Source: Baffinella frigidus (taxonomy: Eukaryota; Cryptophyceae; Cryptomonadales; Baffinellaceae). Taken from it: 10,709 nt of DNA. The DNA is taken from NCBI GenBank assembly GCA_026770585.1, contig MU647516.1, positions 25,441 to 36,149 on the forward strand, given 5' to 3'. This document shows, piece by piece, positions 6,687 to 10,709 of the stretch; positions within the stretch are counted from its first letter, which is position 1; each line of letters opens with the position of its first letter. The translations under genes were made by a program, and so were the position numbers. Below the pieces are notes generated by a model. The model worked only from the letters and a program-made list of their open reading frames with translations, did not search any database and was not told the DNA's origin.

Positions 6687-6835
6687 TGAAATAACGAAAT
6701 GCAAGGGCCCTATCGTAGCTCATCCTGGGACCCACCCACTCCTAGTGGACGAGATATACTTTCTCCACCCACCCTCTGGGTGGTTCTGGGCTGCTAGAGT
6801 CCTCAAGTCTCGTCCCACCTGTCCACCTGGCGTAC

Positions 6836-7039
6836 AGCGGTCGTGTTTGACAATTTAGCAAACCTCGTTTTCCCCCTTTCGTCTCCCTCCAGTCTCCTAG
6901 GTCTCGTTCAACCCCGCCCTCTGGCTCGCCGCGGTCGCATTCGACAATTTAATGAACCCCGCTTTTCCCCTCCCAACACAGTGGACTTCCACAAGCCATC
7001 CCAAGTTTGACAATTTATTCAACCGCGCTTTTCCCCTCC
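6836..7039 (+). repeat. Three copies of a ~40-bp GACAATTTA...CCCC repeat
   Basis: Copies at about 6836-6876, 6931-6972 and 7005-7039 share (T/C)GACAATTTA, an AACC(C/G)CG word and TTTTCCCC. A fourth, more diverged copy lies at 7881-7924. Minus-strand reading frames through them are repeat-derived. Confidence 0.7.
6904..7004 (+). repeat. ~100-bp duplicated block, copy A
   Basis: This aligns with about 7855-7955: shared stretches are ACCCCGCCCTC, CTCGCCGCGGTCG, GACAATT, TTCCCCTCC, ACACAGTGGACTTCCAC and AGCCATCCCAAG. Differences are mainly transitions. Its right end is the first 15 bases of the palindromic family at 7940 and 9186, cut off after CCCAAG. Confidence 0.7.
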
Positions 7040-7130
7040 ACGAACAAAGAGAAATGCACTGCGAGCCAGAACATTTCACCTAGGTCAACTGCCTGTTCAG
7101 CCAAATTGACTTAAGGTAAAACATCCTTTA

Positions 7131-7200
7131 AATGAAGAGGTGTTGGCACTGGTGGTCCATCGTAGGTAAAACCCACGTCCCACACCATGCATGATGTCTA
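7131..7200 (+). repeat. 70-bp duplicated block, copy A (MITE-filled)
   Basis: This aligns with 8251-8318 (shared ATGAAGAGGTG, GGCACTGG, GGTCCATCGT, CCCACG, ATGATGTCTA). Copy A ends precisely where the MITE complex begins (ATGATGTC-TA-CAGGGG), whereas copy B runs on unbroken. Confidence 0.7.
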
Positions 7201-7440
7201 CAGGGGTACCTCGCTCATAAGAAACTGCCCCCCCCCCCCCAGGACCACCGTACACCTGTAGGGCCCTAGGCATAGGCCTACAGGGGTACCTCGCTCACAA
7301 GAAACGCCCACCCCCCTAGGAACACCATAGGACCCTAGGCATCGTCCTACTGTAGGGGCCTATGGGGGGGCGGTTTCTCATGAGCGAAGTACCCCAGTAC
7401 TGGAAGGTCTCAGGGGGGGGCAGTTTCTTATGAGCGAGAC
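7199..7440. mobile_element. Nested MITE complex
   Basis: Three pieces occur in order: a left half (7199-7278, terminus plus centre up to CTAGGCATAGG), a full element (7279-7400, with a worn right terminus), and a right-half fragment (7407-7440, GGGGGGGGCAGTTTCTTATG). This is what results when one copy inserts into the centre of another and the outer right end is lost. The left C tract has 13 C against 8 in the 2929 copy. Confidence 0.7.
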
Positions 7441-7441
7441 A

Positions 7442-7478
7442 AGAATTCTTAATTCAAAGCAGAATTCTTAATTCAAAG
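7442..7478 (+). repeat. 19-bp tandem duplication
   Basis: AGAATTCTTAATTCAAAG occurs at 7442-7459 and again at 7461-7478, directly after the truncated right end of the MITE complex. Confidence 0.8.
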
Positions 7479-7479
7479 T

Positions 7480-7770
7480 TGCCCTAAAACGTTTTACGGC
7501 CACTTTGAGCCCAAATTGTGTAAACGTTAATGAAACGTCGCGGTTTTAATTGAATTGTGTTGAGCTTCTCTATCGCAAAGGATTTTTTGATACACGCAAC
7601 GTTTCGACATGATTCCCTTGCACCTGTAAAAGAGTCACGGTCTCAATGTTTTTTTATGGCTGAAGCGTTGTGGTTTGCTTGAAAATCTACTCGGATTCAA
7701 AATAACTCAAAGTCAATAAGTGACTTTGAATGGTGTATTTCGCGAATTTAAATGACACTTAGAATCCGCC
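7480..7770. other. AT-richer spacer with a 9-bp hairpin
   Basis: No gene was found. TCAAAGTCA (7707-7715) pairs perfectly with TGACTTTGA (7721-7729) around a 5-base loop, and AAAACGTTTT is a palindrome near 7486. The composition is more AT-rich than the surroundings. Confidence 0.4.
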
Positions 7771-7836
7771 CTGACAGCCACTTAGAAACTCAGAGTCAAC
7801 TCCACGAACAAAGAGGGGTTCGCAAGGGTCGCGGGC
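7771..7836 (+). repeat. 66-bp duplicated block, copy B
   Basis: Partner of 6621-6686 (64 of 66 bases identical). It is followed by GGCTAGGGCCCTCTC and then the second ~100-bp block, so the order of blocks partly repeats that at 6621-7004. Confidence 0.85.
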
Positions 7837-7854
7837 GGCTAGGGCCCTCTCGGC

Positions 7855-7955
7855 TCGTCTCACCCCGCCCTCCTGCTCGCCGCGGTCGTATCTGACAATT
7901 CATTCAAGCCCACCCTTCCCCTCCCCACACAGTGGACTTCCACCAGCCATCCCAA
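7855..7955 (+). repeat. ~100-bp duplicated block, copy B
   Basis: Partner of 6904-7004. Unlike copy A, it continues into a full palindromic element (7940-8057). Confidence 0.65.
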
Positions 7956-8057
7956 GTGGCTCACAGAGTGCCCTGGAAGGTCTTCGATTCTACCTTGGTT
8001 CGGGGTTGGATCCGAAAATTCCAGAGCACTATTTGAGCCACCTCCAAGGGCTAGTGG
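7940..8057. mobile_element. Palindromic element, second family, internally deleted copy
   Basis: The left arm runs from CCACCAGCC through AAGTGGCTCA, GTGCCCTGGAA, TCTTCGATT and CGGGGTTGGATCC. The right arm is its reverse complement ending GAGCCACCTCC and CTAGTGG. The right arm lacks about 24 bases next to the centre compared with the copy at 9186-9325. It has no coding capacity. Confidence 0.7.
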
Positions 8058-8250
8058 TTGGAAAGGATTTCGAATATCCCCCAAGCGATAAGCCATAAGG
8101 CCTTACGACCCTCCGGTAGGCAATAGCGTAGGGGCATAGGGGGGTTCCTACGGCTAAGGTAACGGAAGTTCGGTAGATTGTTCACCGGAAATCCCTTTGA
8201 ATCCCGCTGTGTGGCCAAGAACCAAGAACGGCGTCCACGAACAAAGCGAC

Positions 8251-8318
8251 ATGAAGAGGTGGGCACTGGAGGTCCATCGTGGGTACATCCCACGCCCCAT
8301 ACCATCCATGATGTCTAC
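8251..8318 (+). repeat. 70-bp duplicated block, copy B (related empty site)
   Basis: Aligned with 7131-7200; here ATGATGTCTA continues into CATGATGAGG with no MITE. It supports TA as the insertion target of the MITE family. Confidence 0.65.
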
Positions 8319-8373
8319 ATGATGAGGGCACAGCAGCTGCTGGGTACCCATCGAGACAACTCATTTCCCCCGA

Positions 8374-8478
8374 TATCCCTTAAGTGGCCAGCTGGTCAAG
8401 TTTGACCGGCAAGAGGTCCTAGGCAGGTCCTAGGGCCCTACGGTAGGGCGTATGAGCCTACTGGTCACTTAAGGGATA
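8374..8478. mobile_element. TIR element, third family (105 bp)
   Basis: TATCCCTTAAGTGGCCAG at 8374-8391 and CTGGTCACTTAAGGGATA at 8461-8478 are inverted repeats with one mismatch in 18. If the outer TA is a target duplication, the termini begin TCCCTTAAGTG, again fitting a TA-targeting MITE. The interior contains GGTCAAGTTTGACC and TCCTAGGGCCCTACGGTAGG, the latter resembling the centre of the CAGGGG family. Confidence 0.65.
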
Positions 8479-8694
8479 GGACTCACCCTTGGAGCCCTTT
8501 CCCCCTGAGGCGGGCCCATCCCGGACCCGGTCCTCACACTCCTCAAGCATACCACTTAGCAGCGGCCGAGTTCCTTCCCTCCTGAGTATCCTGGGGAAAT
8601 GCGGTTAGAATTCAATGCAGATGGATAAGATTTTAGTACAAACCGTGTAGATGTACTGTATCCGTCAAGCCCCCGGTGGCTGCAAAGTGGAGGG
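8479..8694. other. Spacer, nothing recognised
   Basis: Mixed-composition DNA with no supportable gene or repeat found by eye. Confidence 0.4.
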
Positions 8695-8847
8695 TACAGG
8701 GGTACCTCACTCATAAGAAACCGCCTCCTCCTAGGACCCTACAGTAGGCCTATCGCCTCCTCCTAGGACCCTGCAGTAGGCCTATGCCTAGGGCCCTACG
8801 GTGGTCCTAGGGGGGGGGCAGTTTCTTATGAGCCAGGTACCCCTGTA
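8695..8847. mobile_element. MITE copy with internal tandem duplication (153 bp)
   Basis: Complete termini: TA CAGGGGTACCTCACTC at the left and GGTACCCCTG TA at the right. It is longer than the 120-bp copies because CGCCTCCTCCTAGGACCCT plus AGTAGGCCTAT is present twice inside. Flanking bases give no longer target duplication than TA. Confidence 0.75.
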
Positions 8848-8857
8848 GGGTGCGGCG

Positions 8858-8922
8858 ATATCTCAGGAGCGAGGGTACCCCTGTGGGGACAGGCCCGCTT
8901 TGGGAGCGAGTTTTCCCCTGTA
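8858..8922 (+). repeat. Two echoes of the MITE right terminus
   Basis: After the complete copy come TCAGGAGCGAGGGTACCCCT (8863-8882) and then GGGAGCGAGTTTTCCCCTGT (about 8901-8920). Both resemble the terminal GAGCGAGGTACCCCTG. They are truncated or slipped ends, giving three right termini in a row. Confidence 0.5.
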
Positions 8923-9185
8923 TTGCTTTCACTGGGTTGCTTCCTTTACTGAAGAGCCAAATTCCCCGGCCCCGGTTGACTAATCCTGGCTTTCTCAAGC
9001 CAATGGCTCCAACGTCCGTCGAGACGGGCCGATCCCTGGATAGTACTCACATTCTACTGCTTACGCTCGCGCGCGTCACACGGATGAGGTTCCCTTCAGT
9101 GGCGAGTAGGCCCATACGCCCTACATGTACCGTAGGGCCCTAGCTAGGACCTGCCTAGGATCAGGTACACATCGAGTGCGGACTT
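8923..9185. other. Spacer with a motif-less open frame
   Basis: A + strand frame at 8850-9143 starts inside MITE terminus sequence and has no known motif, so I do not call it as a gene. A TACCGTAGGGCCCTAGC word at 9127-9143 resembles MITE centres. Confidence 0.35.
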
Positions 9186-9325
9186 CCACTAGCCCCTGGA
9201 GGTGGCTCAAAAAGTGTTCTGGGACATTTTCGATTTACCTTGATCGGGGTCGGATCCGACCCCGATCCAGGGTAAAATCGAAGATCTTCCAGGGCACTAT
9301 TTGAGCCACCTGAGAGGACTGGTGG
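9186..9325. mobile_element. Palindromic element, second family, intact copy (140 bp)
   Basis: An almost complete palindrome centred on GGATCC (9252-9257). The left arm from CCACTAGCCCCTGG through GAGGTGGCTCAAA, TTTTCGATTTACC and TCGGGGTCGGATCC is mirrored to GGTGG at 9325, with a few mismatches and one indel. Arms of about 70 bases would extrude as a long hairpin. A second copy lies at 7940-8057 and a broken start at about 6989-7004. Confidence 0.75.
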
Positions 9326-9382
9326 TCTGCCTGGGACGGGCCCGCCTCAGAAGTATGGGACAGGCCCACCGCAGGAGTCTCC

Positions 9383-9444
9383 AGGGCCCTATGGTGGTCC
9401 TAGGGGGGGGGGGGGCGGTTTCTTATGAGCGAGGTACCCCTGTA
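9383..9444. mobile_element. MITE right half (solo)
   Basis: AGGGCCCTATGGTGGTCCTA followed by a run of about 13 G, CGGTTTCTTATGAGCGAGG and TACCCCTGTA. No matching left half precedes it. The G run is the longest in this family here, consistent with slippage. Confidence 0.7.
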
Positions 9445-9470
9445 ACGTCGCTCTCGAGGTACCCCCTAGA

Positions 9471-9670
9471 GCCACTCTTCCCCGGATCCAGTAAAGGCGC
9501 TCTCTCCCGGATCCAGTAAAGTCGCTCTTCCCCGGATCCAGTAAAGTCGCTCTCTCCCGGATCCAGTAAAGTCGCTTTCTCCCGGATCCAGTAAAGTCGC
9601 TCTCTCCCGGATCCAGTAAAGTCGCTTTCTCCCGGATCCAGTAAAGTCGCTCTCTCCCGGATCCAGTCGT
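9471..9670. repeat. 25-bp minisatellite, eight units
   Basis: Eight exact-length 25-bp units, each containing CCCGGATCCAGTAAA (the last ends AGTCGT). Units alternate in the bases after TCGCT or its equivalent: CTTCC, CTCTC, CTTCC, CTCTC, TTCTC, CTCTC, TTCTC, CTCTC. This gives a 50-bp dimer as the higher-order unit. A partial unit (GTCGCTCTC, 9447-9455) lies between the MITE right end and a second GAGGTACCCC. Open frames through the array exist only because units lack stops. Confidence 0.95.
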
Positions 9671-9692
9671 GCCCGATAGTCGTCCGCGGATC

Positions 9693-9813
9693 TACAGGAC
9701 ACCTCGCTCATAAGAAACTGCCCCCCCCCCTAGGACCACCATAGGACCCTAGGCATGGTCCTACTGTAGGGTCCCAGGAGGGGGCGGTTTCTGATGAGCG
9801 AGGTACCCCTGTA
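9693..9813. mobile_element. Complete MITE copy (121 bp)
   Basis: Left terminus TA CAGGACACCTCGCTCATAA (three altered bases in the GGGTACC part), 11 C, then the AGGACCACCATAGGACCC centre, and an intact right terminus ending GGTACCCCTG TA. It lies just after the minisatellite. Confidence 0.75.
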
Positions 9814-9844
9814 GTCCTCGTCGGAGCGTCGAGAGCTGCCTCCC

Positions 9845-9930
9845 TCATAGGACCACCATAGGGCCCTAGGCATGCGGCTACTGCAGAGTCCTAGGGGTGG
9901 TTGGTTTCTGATGAGCGAGGTACCCCTGTG
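9845..9930. mobile_element. MITE copy lacking its left terminus
   Basis: It begins in the arm (TAGGACCACCATAGGGCCCT) and ends GATGAGCGAGGTACCCCTGT. The left ~30 bases are missing. TAGTC(C/T)TCGTCGGA occurs at 9812-9825 and 9945-9958 on either side, a flanking duplication like that of the 2929 copy but weaker. Confidence 0.65.
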
Positions 9931-9943
9931 GTGGTCCGCGAGT

Positions 9944-10135
9944 CTAGTCTTCGTCGGAACTCTCGACAACCGCGCGCTTCTGCGAGGCCGGCGCCTTCTT
10001 CTTCGCGATCGCCTGCCACACGAGGCCACCACATCCTTCAGCTCCTTGAGGTTCTTCGAGCTCCCAACATGGGCGGACACCGGCACTGGTTCTGTAGAAA
10101 GGCCATGCGTCGTTTCGGATCACATCAGCACCTTT
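9944..10135 (-). pseudogene. Possible C-terminal gene remnant, unrecognised
   Basis: On the minus strand a frame is open from just after a TAA (10136-10138) to a TAG (9944-9946): 63 codons, no ATG. The last 20 residues read AKKKAPASQKRAVVESSDED: a Lys/Arg-rich stretch then an acidic tail, as in many chromatin or nucleic-acid-binding proteins. The upstream part overlaps the dispersed repeat shared with 2431-2505, where the neighbouring frame encodes GSSKNLKELKD. TTCTACAG near 10092-10099 on this strand could be a splice acceptor. No family is recognised. It may be the end of a decayed gene or chance in GC-rich DNA. Confidence 0.2.
10037..10118. repeat. Dispersed ~80-bp repeat, copy 2
   Basis: Partner of 2431-2505. 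Shared words are TCCTT(G/C)AGGTT, TTCGAGCTCCCA, (A/G)AAGGCC and GTTTCGG. It is about seven bases longer in the middle. Confidence 0.5.
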
Positions 10136-10158
10136 TTAAATGTCGATTGTAGGCGTTT

Positions 10159-10186
10159 CGTAGGGAGTTGGTCGTAGGGAGTTGGT
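10159..10186 (+). repeat. 14-bp tandem duplication
   Basis: CGTAGGGAGTTGGT occurs twice in direct succession, ending against the first CACGTG box. Confidence 0.85.
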
Positions 10187-10246
10187 CACGTGGCTACACG
10201 AAAAGCGTGACCAAACATATGAAGATTACTACACAATGATCACGTG
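10182..10246. promoter_or_regulatory. Inverted repeat with two CACGTG boxes
   Basis: TTGGTCACG (10182-10190) pairs with CGTGACCAA (10206-10214) around a 15-base loop. CACGTG, the plant/algal G-box bound by bHLH and bZIP factors, occurs at 10187-10192 and 10241-10246. A third copy lies near 2386 inside the RWP-RK coding end. No gene is evident beside them, so a promoter role is only a possibility. Confidence 0.3.
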
Positions 10247-10255
10247 TTCAGCTTT

Positions 10256-10291
10256 CGCTTAGGGGTTATTCAACGCTTAGGGGTTATTCAA
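10256..10291 (+). repeat. 18-bp tandem duplication
   Basis: CGCTTAGGGGTTATTCAA occurs twice in exact succession. Confidence 0.9.
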
Positions 10292-10371
10292 CGCGCCGGC
10301 ACTTTCGTCTTCGCGACCTGCACCAGGGGCGGGGGTTTCGGGTTTCGGGATCAGGGTAACACCAAGCCAGG

Positions 10372-10507
10372 TAGAGGGGTGCCTCGCTCATAAGAAACCG
10401 CACGCCCCTAGGACCCTACAGTAGGCCTATGTCTAGGGCCCTATGGTAATCCTATGGGTGTGGGGCCCTATGGTGATCCTATGGGTGTGGGCGTCATGAG
10501 CGAGTAC
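10372..10507. mobile_element. Diverged MITE copy with internal 27-bp duplication
   Basis: Left terminus TA GAGGGGTGCCTCGCTCATAA, then AAACCGCACGCCCCTAGG and a TAGGGCCCTATGG centre. A 27-bp segment with CCTATGGT(A/G)ATCCTATGGG is repeated in tandem. The right end is worn (GTCATGAGCGAGTACTCT) and has lost most of its G tract. Confidence 0.65.
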
Positions 10508-10553
10508 TCTTGGAACACGAAGCCAGGCAGCAGCGGTAGTGACGGGGTGTGTT

Positions 10554-10709
10554 CCCTCCCCCTACCGCTCTCTCTCCCTCTCTCTCCCTCTCCCTCCCTC
10601 TCTCTCTCTCTCCACCCCCCCCCCCCCCCCCCCCCCCCCCTCTCCCTCTCCCCCCCCCCCCCCCCCCCCCCCCCGCCGCCGTCCTCCCCCCCCCCCCCCC
10701 CCCCCCCCC
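10554..10709. repeat. CT microsatellite and poly-C tracts at the window end
   Basis: CTCTCTCC/CCCTC words run from about 10554 to 10613, followed by C runs of 26 (10615-10640), 25 (10650-10674) and 24 (10686-10709). Such homopolymers are slippage-prone and commonly stop assemblies. The exact lengths should not be trusted. Confidence 0.9.

Noticed and set aside
6246-6704. 152-residue minus-strand frame
   Set aside because: It begins at TTG, crosses a hairpin and a duplicated block, and has no recognisable domain.
6897-7079. Minus-strand frame sharing LGWLVEVHC with the frame at 7860-8096
   Set aside because: The similarity follows from the duplicated ~100-bp DNA block. Changes between copies are not concentrated at silent positions, so there is no sign of selected coding.
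8850-9143. 97-residue + strand frame
   Set aside because: It starts within MITE terminus DNA and no family was recognised. I also considered an rRNA fragment but could not match it.
9466-9711. Minus-strand repetitive frame (LDPGESDFTGSGRE pattern)
   Set aside because: It is the translation of the 25-bp minisatellite. Any frame stays open because the unit contains no stop in that direction.
9730-10086. Minus-strand frame with repeated RGTSLIRN and ALWWS/VLWWS peptides
   Set aside because: The repeated peptides are translations of two adjacent MITE copies. Such frames should not be annotated as proteins.
1-10709. CRISPR array or bacterial defence system
   Set aside because: No regularly spaced repeats with unique spacers and no cas-like genes. 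The 25-bp minisatellite has no spacers.

Overview
This window looks like one end of a nuclear chromosome from a photosynthetic eukaryote, most likely a microalga. It opens with plant/algal-type telomere repeats (CCCTAAA, C-rich on the + strand, the correct orientation for a left chromosome end). The only gene I can recognise, about 1.2 kb inside, encodes an RWP-RK transcription factor, a family typical of plants and algae but also found in other protists. I cannot name the species. The rest is gene-poor subtelomeric DNA made of mobile-element relics, degenerate telomere-like arrays, minisatellites and short segmental duplications.

Layout: 1-345, telomere, decaying inward. 346-1335, no gene, but a cluster of TTTGACC motifs and an inverted-repeat element framed by 11-bp direct repeats. 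1336-1415, three tandem copies of a ~28-bp unit just upstream of the gene. 1570-2403, the RWP-RK gene (+). 2404-3176, a dispersed repeat and a complete 120-bp palindromic MITE framed by 39-bp direct repeats. 3177-5370, about 2.2 kb of G-rich telomere-like repeats in the opposite orientation to the terminal telomere, interrupted by two insertions (3895-4083 and 4273-4544). 5377-5900, a possible spliced gene fragment and twin hairpins. 6600-8320, a mosaic of 40-100 bp duplicated blocks with a nested MITE at 7199-7440. 8374-10507, two further inverted-repeat families, five more complete or partial MITE copies, a 25-bp minisatellite and a weak minus-strand gene remnant. 10554-10709, CT microsatellite and three long C runs, where the assembly probably broke.

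The most abundant element is a hairpin MITE flanked by TA dinucleotides, with termini beginning CAGGGGTACCTCGCTCATAA and C/G homopolymer tracts of varying length. Several open frames in the window are translations of these elements. There is no operon-like organisation. Apart from the RWP-RK gene, protein-coding calls here are weak. The novelty lies in the repeat architecture: nested insertions, long flanking duplications, filled and empty sites in duplicated DNA, and an inverted internal telomere tract.
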